Below are positions 13,201 to 24,436 of a DNA stretch of 64,000 nucleotides, piece by piece (within the stretch, counting starts at the first letter, position 1; the number at the start of each line of letters is the position of its first letter). Under the pieces are notes generated by a model that was not told the origin of the DNA, did no database searches, and saw only the letters and a program-made list of their open reading frames with translations. The DNA comes from Rhabdornis inornatus (lineage: Eukaryota; Chordata; Aves; Passeriformes; Rhabdornithidae): contig VWZS01009947.1 of the NCBI GenBank assembly GCA_013397075.1, positions 620,001 to 684,000 on the forward strand, written 5' to 3'. Position numbers and translations under genes: made by a program.

Positions 13201-14250
13201 CTTGCTAACTATGTCTTTTATTTCATCACTGTCAGTGGTGTTTTAATTGTGTAAAGCTGGTCTGAGTGGTACTTTAGATCAAGTGGCTTCTCTGTGCTGT
13301 GACAGAGCTGTGGCTGAGAATTCTCATTTGTGAAAATCTTTCACAGTGTGTCCTTGTTCATACCTGAAACAAAAATTATTGCTTTCAAAAATCAGTGGTT
13401 ATTGTTAACCTTTTAAAAACAGGGAAGCTGCAGCAAAGTTTCTAGTTCCAAACAGAAAGTTTCAGGTCTCATGCAAGAAGAGTGGCCAAAGTGTCCAGAG
13501 ATGTGTCACTTAGTAGTTAACATACCCTGATGAGGATGTGAGACCATCTCCAGATCTTCTTTCTGATTAAAAGCAACACTAAATCTAGCTAATCATTGAA
13601 ACTGAGTCCCTTGTATCTTATATTTTAGCTGCCAGAAACACAGCAAGAGGTTTAGTTTTTAATTAGAATTATTTGATTGAAGTTTATTCAAGAGAAAGCA
13701 GAATATGAGGCCAACCAGACCCTCTACTCAAGCAGAATAACCAGGAAGTATGGTACTGCAGTTTCCATTCCCTAACTAAAGTATGTGGAATGTGGCATTT
13801 TCTACAAGATCCTGGAGGAGCCACATGTTTGGGAGCTCTGTAAAACAGAGACAAAATCTGCTGCTTGTTTTCAGAGTGATGGATCTGGATCAGACAGGAC
13901 GAAAATTCATTATTTTCAGAGGTCTTGTGTAAACACTTGAACATCTCTCTTTTTCTTGCTCACTCTTTTTATCTCCTAAAACAGGGCAAAAGATCTTGCT
14001 ATTTGGCTTCACAATGGAAATGGAAACTTCAGAAATAGCTGAGAAAGGGAAGAGAACTTACACTGCAGGTCACTCTATGGGTCTTCTTTTATTGAAAACA
14101 AAAGCAGAAAGCTCAAAAGGAACATGTTTACCCTTTTGGTACTAGCATAATATGTGCTTTGGGGCTAGCAAGGAACGCTGCCTTCTTTCAGATATCAGTT
14201 TTGTGTTCTAGTGTAAATCATCCAAATTATCTAAGGATGAGTTAATGAGT
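7211..14250. other. Unique non-coding DNA
   Basis: About 7 kb of AT-rich sequence without a recognisable gene or interspersed repeat. Open frames such as 10245-10658 (137 codons, plus) and 10945-11325 (126 codons, minus) have no recognisable domain and an irregular composition rich in Cys and Phe or Leu. They overlap or sit beside other chance frames. A (TTTTA)4 run lies at 12814-12832. T-runs near 7443-7456 and 8850 are minor. Confidence 0.55.
12814..12832. repeat. (TTTTA)n microsatellite
   Basis: About four TTTTA units inside an AT-rich stretch. Confidence 0.8.
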
Positions 14251-14292
14251 GGGTTTTGTTTATTTGTTTTCTTTTGTTTTGTTTTATCTTTT
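14251..14292. repeat. T/G-rich low-complexity tract (TTTTG-like)
   Basis: Imperfect TTTG and TTTTG units with a few interruptions. It is low complexity and similar in flavour to the larger GTTT tracts at 29286 and 62219. Confidence 0.7.
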
Positions 14293-16920
14293 AAGTAAAT
14301 AGTATAATGTGGATGTGTTGAAAGCAAAATTCTACTTTCTCCTTATTGCTTTAATACTTCTCCCTCTGCCGGTTCTCTCTCAGCTTTCTTCTCTTTTATT
14401 CTGTGAGCACCAGCCATTGGAAGAGCTGCTTTCTGTCTGGGGAGAACTGTTCAAAGCATCAACTTCACTGCACAACTGTGTGGTCAGAGCTGCAAGATGG
14501 TTCATAAATCCCCAAAGCAGATACATGCAGGCTATTTCTCTAGTACAAGCTTCTGTGAAAGATAGCATGTGGCAGAGCAGTCACAGGAAGGCACAAATAG
14601 GACCCAGAGGATCTGCAGCATAACAAGTTCAAGTAAAAAAAGGCATTCTGATTCAAGCAAGATGCATAAACCTCTCTTACAAAGCAACAAGCTGCACTTT
14701 TGAGTCTCCTGGGGTTTCATGATGGTTTGACTGGTGATGGTCAGAAAAGTTTCAAAAAAATCAGCTTCAGTCAGAAAAATGACAGTCCACTGAAAGTGAA
14801 GTGTCTTGCAGAAATGTGCCAATTTGAACAAGTCTGCCATCAAAACTTACCAGTTCTCTGCCTCGCCTCTTCTTTGCTCATCCACCCAGCTGCTGAGATG
14901 CTCCCTGAAGGACTCATCACAGCTCAGATCTCCAGGGCTTTTAAACTTCTGGGATATCAGCCTCCCAGAACCGCTGCATACCTTTTATGCTCAGGAAATT
15001 GTTTTTCATGAGCAGTGAGAAGAGTTTATTGGACAGGGGTGCCTGTCTTGCTGCCACAGTGTTCAGAGCCCTGGGGATGGGCTCATGGTCACCCTGCAAG
15101 CCACCATCCAGAGTGAAGTACAAGGAACTCTGTGTTTCCATTCCTCAGCCTGGCTGCTGGCCAGGCACTAGTTGCCTGACGTGGCCCTGGCTATGTGACC
15201 ACTGAAGCTTGAGGAGCCAATTACTCTGAAGATACAGCAGTAATCTACCCCTGTAAATTTATGGCTGAGCACCATGAAATTGGTCAAAATTAGCCCCACT
15301 TTGAGTCAGTAGGTTTTAAGAATTTGAAGAAGCTGATTTTATTTGAGAAATATAAATTTACAGCATTTCTGAAATTATATACTCTGGAATCTGGTTTTAA
15401 CAAAAACCTTAAAATTTTGGTCTCTCTTTCTGAAGATGAAAATGTTTCAGATAATGCAAAATTTGTGAAGAACAGGAATGTAGTTTTCTGACCTACTGTA
15501 ATTTTTTATAAAGGGGACCTCCGTAGGTTGTAGAAATAATGAGTTACTTTACTGCCCTATTGCAATATCCTAGCCCAGTGCCAGTTGCTAAGAGAATAAA
15601 AACTCATATCAGCATTAAAGGGAATGAATGAATGCAAAGAAATACTTTTTATACAAATGGAAGACCTTGTTCTTTTCCCATTAAGTCAGTGAGATTGTCC
15701 TCAGCCATTGACTACACAAGATGAAGATGTCCCTTGCATCCACACCCAGAGAAATACAGTGGTGATAACAGGAATTTCAAGAAGGGAAAAGTGGTAGCTT
15801 TTACTCACAAAACCTACTATCAGCTTGAACAAGCTTCATGCAGCAAATGTTTAAAATGGACAGAAAATGTGATCTTCAACCCTGACATAGACCCTTACCC
15901 TACTTAAAACTACATGCTTCATAGTAGCCTCTGTATCATACATTTGCAAAGTGTTTCCAACCGGATAGCAAGACAAAGAGCAGTCCAGTGTTCAGAAAGT
16001 CTTTTAGAATTATTTGGAAAGTGTCTGAACTAGACAAAGCACCTGGAGAAATTCTGGTTCCACTTCTGGCTATATTGCATTGTTTTACTTTACTTTTGTA
16101 AGTACTAATCCTTGAGGAAAAGGCATACTAATTCTACAACAATGCCCCTACATCCTCACTGCATCCCCTTTCTTCCCCCACCAATAGTCAGCTCTCAAAG
16201 CCTGAGTCATTCACCACGTCTAAATTTCAGATTTAGCTTTCAGGACATGGAATAGATGGTGAGCTATGTACAAGCACTGAGGGAATGCAGTGCAGGTATT
16301 GATTATCTATTATGGTTCTTTAACATTATGCTGGATTCAAATCATGCACAGAGAAATGAGCTTGGCTGAAATAAGATTTCTTGCTTTTTCTTTCTATCTT
16401 TTTCCTAGGTAGCAAAGCTTTGCTCCCCAAATTACTTTGCACTAAGTTTACTTTTCATTAGCTGTTTCCCCCACAGTTTTTCATTGCACTCAACTTTAGC
16501 ACAGTTTCAATATTTTTGGGTTTATTTTGCAAATATACAGAGAGAAACTCTGTCTGGAAGAACTGCATTAGGCTAAACACGCACAAAAAGCCCAGATTAA
16601 AATAATCTGTCAAAAAATGCTTCAAACATCAATGACATTCTTGTCAACATCTTGAATTACTGTTTCCAGAAAGGATTACATCTTTCCAGAAAATATGATT
16701 ATTTTTTACCAGATGAACATCTGACATTTGGAGTAGCTAAATTTAAATACACCATCCACGCAGTATTTGTAGAGAGGTTCTTTCAGTCCCTGGAACCCCT
16801 TCAGACCTAGAATGTGGTTCTGAATGCCACAGCTTGGACTTCCACTCACCTGAAAACTCTCACCGTCATTATTCACTATTTTATAACTGATAGGCAACAT
16901 CTCTGTTTAAGTTATAGGCA

Positions 16921-16940
16921 TATTATTATTAATATTATTA
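16921..16940. repeat. (ATT)n microsatellite, imperfect
   Basis: Runs of ATT interrupted once by AATATT. Short AT-rich trinucleotide repeat. Confidence 0.7.
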
Positions 16941-18250
16941 ACTTGGAACCATCTCAATTTTGTCACTTGTGAGAGACGTCAAAGGATGTTGCAAAAGTTA
17001 TTCATTAATAACTACCATTCAAATGTTCAACAGGAACAAAGCCCATTATGGCAATGTGTAGGAAACACAGCTTCTGCCTATAAGTACACTCTAAGAGAGT
17101 GAAAAACTGAATCAGAAACTTCAGTTGTGAATTCCATACATAAAAACCTCAGTGAAATAAAGCCAGCATCTCCTTCTCACTAACACAATACAAATATTTC
17201 ACCAGCAGTTCAAAGAGACATTTAAACAAAATTTACAGTGCCACAGAGCAGTAAACATGATGGTGCGATACATGTTAAATGTATGGTCTTAATGCCAGCA
17301 TAATATTTATTACTGTCTCATGCATTCATAAAGTAGAATACTATATAATTTCTTCTTCTACCTTGTCACTAAAAGTGAAGGTGTCCTAATGGAATTGACC
17401 TGTTCGGTCAGGTGGCAAAGTGTTAATTAGTTTTCAGAAAATATTAATGCATTGAATTCTAAGAGAATGGATTTATTCCAGGGGACTGAAAAAGCTCACC
17501 AAGATATGCTTTGAATTAGCAAGCTATGTCTTTGGAAAACACCACAAAATAATGATTTCCTGATTGCACTGTTCCACAGGTGCCCTGGTAGTTAAAAGCT
17601 TAAAACACATGAAAGAATCACAGAGAGAAAAGAACGAAATTCTATTGTTTTGTTGCAATTTGAGCAGAATTCACATTTGTAGAGCTAATTTTAACCAAAA
17701 TCTAATCCAACAGTTTTCCTGAACTACCAGTCTTTGTCACAGTGGTGCTTCTATTGACCATAGCTTAAAAGAAATTAACACCAATCTGACTTAGAGAAAG
17801 GACCTACAAAGATGAAATGAATACAGAAAGAAAAAAGTTTATAGCAATAAATATAACTCAGACAGATATTAGCAATTACAGAAAAGTGATAGGGGGAGGA
17901 AAAGGATATCAAGGGAATAATTTCTAGATGGAGAAATTTAGCAGATGAGAAACAGCTTTTAACAACAGAAAGAACATGAATGTAACCCTGGCTTATTCCT
18001 ACCTAATAAAAGTAAGACCATTGATAAAAAGATGAAAAAGACATATACATTCAATAGACATTTCTGTTCTCTGCTTGGAAAAAACAGGTAATGTATTCTG
18101 TCCTCAGCACCTGGTGGTCTTTCAGTATCTTCCTTTCTGCCAGCAATGCAAGACTATATAGAGAGCTGCTACTATTAAATATATGTAAATCAGCACACCT
18201 ATAAAGTTGTTATGCACAGGCTTTGAAAACTAAGAAGTTCTATCTTTGTT

Positions 18251-18288
18251 GAATTTTTAAATGAATTTTAAATGATTTTTAAATGAAT
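18251..18288. repeat. 12-13 bp tandem repeat of TTTTTAAATGAA type
   Basis: Three near-identical units of about 12 bases, each containing TTTTAAATGA. This is a small AT-rich minisatellite. Confidence 0.8.
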
Positions 18289-18565
18289 CTTGGAAAATTG
18301 GCAGATTTAAAGGGGATGCTTTAATGAAATGACACACTATACATCAGAACGTTAAAAAAATTAAAAGCTCATAAGCACAGTAGATAAGATGAATTTCAAT
18401 TTGATTTCAAAAGGTAGGATATGACATGGAACTTTTGAAATCAAATTACTGATACAAAAAATCAAGAATACATATACTGTGGTAATTAAGAATTAGCTAG
18501 CTTTCTTGTAGAAAACTGAGAGACACATTTAAGAAATAAATGGTGGAAAAGTCTTATGAATTATT

Positions 18566-18597
18566 TAAGGTTAAGAAATTCTAAGGTTAAGAAATTA
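18566..18597. repeat. 16-bp tandem duplication, two copies
   Basis: The unit TAAGGTTAAGAAATT plus one base occurs at 18566-18581 and again at 18582-18597, identical except for the last base. Confidence 0.9.
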
Positions 18598-21500
18598 CCA
18601 TAGGGTTTTGCATGAAAACAGATGATAAAATAGGGAGTTAAACTTTTGAAACATCTGGGAAATAAACACTAAACTCCAGAAATCCACAAGGTCTCTTACA
18701 GGCAGAAGATCAGGTGAAATAATAATAATATCCTTTCAGTTCTTGTAATTTATTTATCTATTAATTAGGCCTATGTGAGTGGGGATTTGATTGCTCCAAG
18801 GCACTGAGCAGAAAGTTTAATTTACCTGGTCTGCATGGCCTTATTTTACAAGATGTACATGAAATTGCACTTTGAGTTTAAAATATATGTTAGTGACCCA
18901 GCAGTCAGGTCATCACAAGGCAGGGAACTAATAAAGCAGCTATGACACAGACACTTTTGCAGGTATGAGTCAGAATTTATGCCAACTGAGCGAGCATCTG
19001 TCACTCAGTTAAAGCCTGTATTGGCCAATACCTTCTGTTATCATAAATGTGATAGAGGTTGTAATATAATTAAGAACACCTTCTGCAAGTCTGAAGTGCT
19101 CTCTAATGTTTATCTAAGTCTTTTGGACCACATTGTAGCCCCAGTGTGGCAGCAGAAAGTAACAATGTTCTTTGAAATGGTTATGTTCATTAAAACATCA
19201 TCAGTTTAGCAACAATGGCTCAAATATGTATGATGGCACTGGGAATACATATTTAATCTAACCATTCAGTAAGTAGGAAAGAAACAAGGGATAAGGTTTT
19301 TCTTCTGGAGGATAAAGACCATAGAGAGCAATTCAATATTTGTTTTACTATTTCTTAACTAGTTAGCATTTATATTAGTATTTATGATCATCTAATCTGT
19401 AAAGGCTACTCAGTCCTCTCTTTTTTTCATGCCATCTTAAGAAATGGTTCCCACTGTTCCTTTAAACTAAAATTATTTTCAGTAAAAAAAACAAGTGATA
19501 GAAAATGCAGTCTCGCACAGTCTTGGCCATGTATGTTTTCCTCATTGCATTTCTACAAATGCTTTACAAAAATGCCAAGTAAACTCTTAATAGCTAAAAT
19601 TTTTACTAGCTTAATATCATTAATAGCTTAATAGATATCGTGCGAAAATACACAATAGATCTTGCTATTCTATACTTTCTCTTCTCCTTGACATTTTCTT
19701 TTTGTCTCCAAAAAATGAAATACAGAATAATTTACCTGATGAAATGCCATGTGACCATCCACACAGCTAAATCTGCTCAAGGCTGAAAGCAACAGCAACA
19801 ACAAAAAATCCTAATGACTGCTTTTCCAGCTAAAAACATGGTTGTCTTGCTTTCAGACTGGCACAGAGTAATGCTTGCCTGTCCATGGTGGTGATGTTAA
19901 CAAGGATGACCAGGTGGGAAGTGCCTGGATGTCAGGGACCTGGCTGTGCTTACAAGGTTTCTTGCATTGGAGAAGGAATTAAACCTACAAAGAAGATGGC
20001 TTGCAATAGTATATTTTATGGGAAAAGGAGAGTGAAGTAGACTCAAGACTTGTCTGTCTTCAGCTTTTCCCGTTAGACCTCACCTCTGACCTGAGTTCTT
20101 TCTGGAAGAAAAGAATAAGCCCCAACTTCTCTCCACGAGATTCCTAAGACTTCAGTTTGTCCTTAGGGCACAGAGGAAGGTTGCTAGTCACTTTCTTTTC
20201 CTCTTGAAGCAAAGCAACTGGTTGTATCATTCCTGGCTCAGATCCATGTGTTTACTAGTAAAGTAAGGCAGTAACTCCTCCAGATACAGCACCTCACACT
20301 GAGCACAGACCTCCCATCAAACATTCACTGGTACATGCTGTGGCTATTACTTCTTCTTCAGCTTGTTTTGTCTGAGAGGGGTTTGCTCCACCACTGCCCC
20401 TTGCACAAAGATGAGTTTGCCCTTGCACTCTAGTAGAATCATGGTCAGTTTTTCTGAGGTCCTTCTGCAAAGGCTTATTGTTCTATAGTTAACTCCTGTC
20501 ATGCAACCATCATAATATCAGATGAAAATAAAAAAATATTTCAGAAAATATTCCAATCATAAAGAACAGATTAAGAAGGATTTAACCACAATCAGTTTGT
20601 TGAAGGTAAACAGCATGCTAGAATGTGTAAAATTTAGTCCACTTCTCATTTTTAGTCCTAGTTTCTATGTTTTGAATTCATGGACATATCATAATTTGGT
20701 ATTAAAAATCTATTTGGAGAATATGAACACAAAATTTTGTTAGTATTACTCTATTAAAAAAAAAAAAAATCCAGATTTAAATTTTTCAAGTTTTCCAAAC
20801 TGAAATAGATAAGCACATATTCTAGATTCTCCTTGGATAATCCTATGACTTTTCTTCCCTCTCACATCAGGATTTATTATCCTGTAGCAGTGACTTTTAT
20901 AGGATAGTAGTGTTATTGCTTTGATTTAGATTCTTTGCAAATACCACAGTCTATTAAAAGCATCAGTTCATCAAAGTCCACAGTATTAATTTACCAAGAA
21001 TATCCCCACAGGATTTTTAAAAATAATTTTGTATTATGAAATCATGCTTCAAACTGAACTAACAGAAATCTAATTATAAATGGGAGCATAGTGCTAATTA
21101 AACCACCCACTCCAGCATTAAGGCCCACTTGGGGGTATTCACATTGGTAAATTGCCAATTTAAGCTAAATTGCAGGATATAATATTCAAGTATTTGCGAG
21201 CCCTACCTTTCTGCTACTTTCTCTCCTTTGGTCTGCTCCATAATAATGAAGTACAGAAGACAAGAAATCCGAGTACTTTTCAATTATTGAAATATTTTTT
21301 CTGTGAATAATCATAGCTACTGGTGTACCAAGGGTCAATCTAAAATAAAAAGTTCCCAACCTTGACTCTTTGCATGGTTAAATGCAACCTGGTGTGTTCT
21401 CTAAAACACCTGGCCTGTCCCAGATTATCTTGTCTGCCCAAGACATACCAAAGAAGTAAGGAAAGCAGTTGTGTGCTAATCCATGCTCGGAGCTTTGTTA

Positions 21501-23035
21501 TTTTCCAGCAGGGGGTCTCATTTCAGGAGAAAGGGCTCCTCAGTACTCAGTGGACTGAGCCACAGAACTGATATTGCTCATGTAGCTTCTCAGCCTTGAG
21601 TCTTCATGATAGAGGGTAAATTCTGCAGCAGACCAGCCATAAAAAAATCTCAGATCAATCCTGTTGGATGTGCAGTCTCTGGTAGCACAAAAGCCAAGTG
21701 CCACCAAGGCAGTCTTGATCTTGTTTTCAGCCATTCAGACTGAAGGTCTCCTACAAAACAAGGAACTTGTGCATGATAAAATAACCTGCTCTGCTCTGAT
21801 ATGTTGTTCAGAGGGAGAGATTAAAATTAATTCTCAGAGCATTCATTTTAATAAGAAGGGAGATGATTTGATTCCCAGTAAGCCAGTATTCTGCTGAGAG
21901 ATACCACAAAAGTGACATGATGTACTCAAGGACTTGATTTCAGAGCAAGGATAGTGGTGCAAATCTTTTGCTCTGAGAAAGTTAATTAGGTCACAGATGC
22001 CTTATCTCTCTGACTAGAGAGAGAGAAGGATGGATGGAGAAGAGTCATGGCAATCAGTCTTTAGTTAGTAGTGACAGCCTGAGGACTAGGAGAAAGTAAG
22101 AATAGAAGGAGAAATCTCAAAAGATTTTGTCTAGGACTGTATATGCATTATATTTCTTATCTTTCCAGTATCTATCTAGTACACCAGCTTTGGCTTCTTG
22201 ATAACTCCTTGATGTTACTATCAAACACTAAAAGGAGTTCATCTCTTCAGTGGGACAGATCCATAGTCTGGGACCTTTTTTGACCCATTCACAATGTTTC
22301 CTTCCAATAGTGTATGCCTGGAGAGATCCCATGGGTAACTTTAAAAGATTTATTAGTGATGTATCACTACACAGCAGTGTGATTCCATACAAAAACTTAC
22401 CAAATAAATGATGTCAAGCTTGTTCACAGTTTAGCTGACAAATCCCTGAAGCAGCACTAGCACTTTGCAGGTAGAAATGTCCAAGACACAGAGAGCAGTG
22501 GAACACTGCCTAATGCACCAAGCCAGCAAGGGGAAGGCTGTGACAGATTACTTGTCATTACAACACCAAAGTGTTGACCAAAGCAAACATAGTTCCTAAA
22601 CAGGAAAAATAATCCTGTATAGGAAGAAGAAAATTTCTTCTATATATAATATTATTCTTTTATTTTCTATTAGGTGTGGTAGTCATCATTTTTTCCTATG
22701 TATTTGTGTACCCTTTGTATCTCCTATACCATTCCATGTTATTAATTGCCATAATTCATACCATATTTTTGTCTTCCACCGAAAAATCCAGTTTCTTCTT
22801 TGGGAAGTTCTGTTGTTTTGAAAGATGCTATGCTTTCATATGCCTGAAATAAAAATCCTGAGTGAAAATATGAAGTAAAACCAGGCATTAAGCAAATAAG
22901 CATGTTTGGACACACCTTATAAAATTAAATTTGCTTGATGCTGAGACCCAGTCCTCAGTCTCTTACAATTTTTGTGAACTTTGACGATCATGGCTGAAAT
23001 TTATTATCCTGAACATTTGCCCTAAGCTTTATCGG

Positions 23036-23896
23036 TGTCCTGGAGGAGGTGAGTAGGAGAGCAGTCATGAGGTTTTTAAATTACATGAAGTTGGTGGGAA
23101 CAGTTTAAATGAATGAGGGGAGAACTTCCATTCAGAGCGACATAGAGAGCCTGGAGGAATGGCCACACAGGAAATTCAATAAGGAAAAATAAAGACACCT
23201 GTAGTGGTACAGGCTGGGGACTGATGGGCAGGGGATCAGCTCTGCAGAAAACAATCTGGGTACTCAGGCAGAGAATGAGCTGGGTATGAGCCTGCAGTGT
23301 GCCTTGGCCAATAGGACCCTGGGCTGTATTCACAGCACAGCCAGGAGGCTGAGGATGTGATTTTTTTCCCTTACTTGTCAATCACTATGTTGTATCTAGG
23401 CTACTGCATCCAAATTTGGGTCCCCAGTACAGGACAGATACCAAGAAACTGAAGGAAGTTCACTGTGGCCACCAAGATGTTCAGGAGAAGTAGTGCTTGT
23501 CCTGTTAGGAGAGACTGAAGTGAGGGGACTTGTTCAGTTTGGAGAAGAAAGACTTTGTGGGCAGTTGGCAGCAGCCTCCTATTACCTATGAGGAGGTTTT
23601 AAATATATATATATAACTTTTTCACAGTGGTGTATGGTGAGGGGATGATAGAGAATAGGTACAAATTTAAACAAGGGAAATCCAAATTGGATGTAAGAAA
23701 ACACTTTTCCACAAAAAGGACAGCCACCCAGAGAAGAGGTTACACAATCTCTGTCCTTAGACAGGCTCAAGATCACATTGAAAAAAAACCCTGAGAAAAC
23801 CACCCTGATCTAATGGCTTTAGTCTAATGACTTTCCTTGGAGCAGGAGTTTAGACTAGAGATCTCCTGAAGTTCCTTCTAACCTGAATTCTATGAT
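23036..23896 (+). mobile_element. CR1 LINE, ORF2 C-terminal end plus 3' UTR
   Basis: This is an 860-bp relic of a CR1 LINE in plus orientation. The first two thirds correspond to the end of ORF2, the reverse transcriptase/endonuclease polyprotein. Recognisable segments are CAGTGTGCCTTGGCCAATAG (near 23297), CCTGGGCTGTATTCACAGCA (near 23318), and a stretch around GGGTCCCCAGTACAGGACAG (23419-23438). The 3' UTR follows, with TTGTTCAGTTTGGAGAAGAA (23530-23549), a GGATGTAAGAAAACACTTTT segment near 23689, and the terminal AATTCTATGAT (23886-23896). Multiple indels and stops, including a small AT dinucleotide expansion near 23605-23617, destroy the reading frame, so it is a dead copy. The minus-strand frame 23076-23381 is the complement of this element and not a gene. 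Confidence 0.9.
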
Positions 23897-24086
23897 AAAC
23901 TCATTTTTTTTAAAGTTTCAGTCAGGAGACTTTGCTCATTCCCAAGAAAAATTTAGTTCCATAGGGTCTATAAAGGTGACTTTTTCAAATTTTCATTTGA
24001 CATTACCTCTGTGTTGGGGATGTTCCTTTGGTTGTTCCATTAAAACACATTCAAGACAGAAAATCTCCTCTCAAACTGAAGTGGTG

Positions 24087-24092
24087 GGAACA
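24087..24092. repeat. Left target-site duplication of the 24093 LTR
   Basis: GGAACA directly before the LTR, matched by GGAATA directly after it (24431-24436). Five of six bases agree. A 6-bp duplication is what ERVK/betaretrovirus-like integrases produce. Confidence 0.65.
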
Positions 24093-24220
24093 TGTTGCAT
24101 ATAGGTAAAGCCTTATAAAATAAGGGCCTTGCTACCCGTGTAAAATCATGGCTCAGGCCTGCTACTTAGGCTAAGTAGAAGGGAATTGTGGGAGAATGAC
24201 TCAGCTGGAACAGGGGAAGA

Positions 24221-24247
24221 GAGATGTGAGAGATGTGAGAGATGTGA
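24221..24247. repeat. 9-bp tandem repeat, three copies, inside LTR U3
   Basis: GAGATGTGA repeated three times perfectly. Tandem short repeats in U3 are commonly enhancer units or slippage products; which applies here cannot be told from sequence. Confidence 0.9.
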
Positions 24248-24374
24248 GTGACGCGCTGCGTTACTGCCGCGTGTCCACATCGTGGTGTATGGTGGCTGGT
24301 GACTTGGGCTTGTTGTGCTTTAAAACTCTGTAAACTGACAATGGACTGACTGCTTAAAAAGGGCCGGGTTTTGC

Positions 24375-24380
24375 AATAAA
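24375..24380 (+). terminator. LTR polyadenylation signal AATAAA
   Basis: Consensus AATAAA (in TTGCAATAAAGGGG) 50 bases before the LTR end, at the R/U5 position expected for a retroviral LTR. Confidence 0.7.
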
Positions 24381-24430
24381 GGGGCTTCCTCTGCACCTGC
24401 CTGGGGACTCTAGTCGCTCTGCTTCATACA

Positions 24431-24436
24431 GGAATA
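24431..24436. repeat. Right target-site duplication of the 24093 LTR
   Basis: GGAATA, matching GGAACA at 24087-24092 with one substitution. Confidence 0.65.

Larger units (their letters stand above)
14293..23035. other. Unique non-coding DNA
   Basis: Nearly 9 kb without a supported gene or interspersed repeat. Around 14309-15205 several overlapping open frames on both strands (62-104 codons) occur in slightly GC-richer DNA; none is recognised. Small repeats are listed separately (16921-16940, 18251-18288, 18566-18597). A homeodomain-site-rich patch lies at 21068-21180. An A-run of 14 lies at 20756-20769. Confidence 0.55.
24093..24430 (+). mobile_element. Solo LTR, ERVK-like endogenous retrovirus, plus strand
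   Basis: A 338-bp element beginning TGTTGCAT and ending CATACA, so it has the TG...CA ends required by retroviral integrase. It is flanked by a near-perfect 6-bp target duplication (GGAACA/GGAATA). The 3' part has a consensus AATAAA at 24375-24380, followed by a GGGGCTTCCTCTGC U5-like segment. The U3 part carries a 9-bp motif (GAGATGTGA) three times in tandem at 24221-24247, a TACTTA-GGC-TAAGTA inverted repeat at 24163-24177, and a CpG-rich patch (GACGCGCTGCGTTACTGCCG, 24250-24269) that stands out from the CpG-poor surroundings. No internal viral genes lie beside it, so it is a solo LTR left by LTR-LTR recombination. The intact CpGs and flanks suggest it is younger than the CR1 copies. Assignment to ERVK rests on duplication length and general form; the exact family is not known to me. 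Confidence 0.72.

Noticed and set aside
20347..20517. 56-codon minus-strand open frame ending in KLKKK and a stop, protein-like to the eye (GKLIFVQGAVVEQTPLRQ)
   Set aside because: Too short to separate from chance, no known family recalled, no poly-A tail or signal nearby. A protein search of this frame would decide; a good hit would make it a processed pseudogene.
23076..23381. 101-codon minus-strand open frame
   Set aside because: It is the complement of the CR1 element at 23036-23896.
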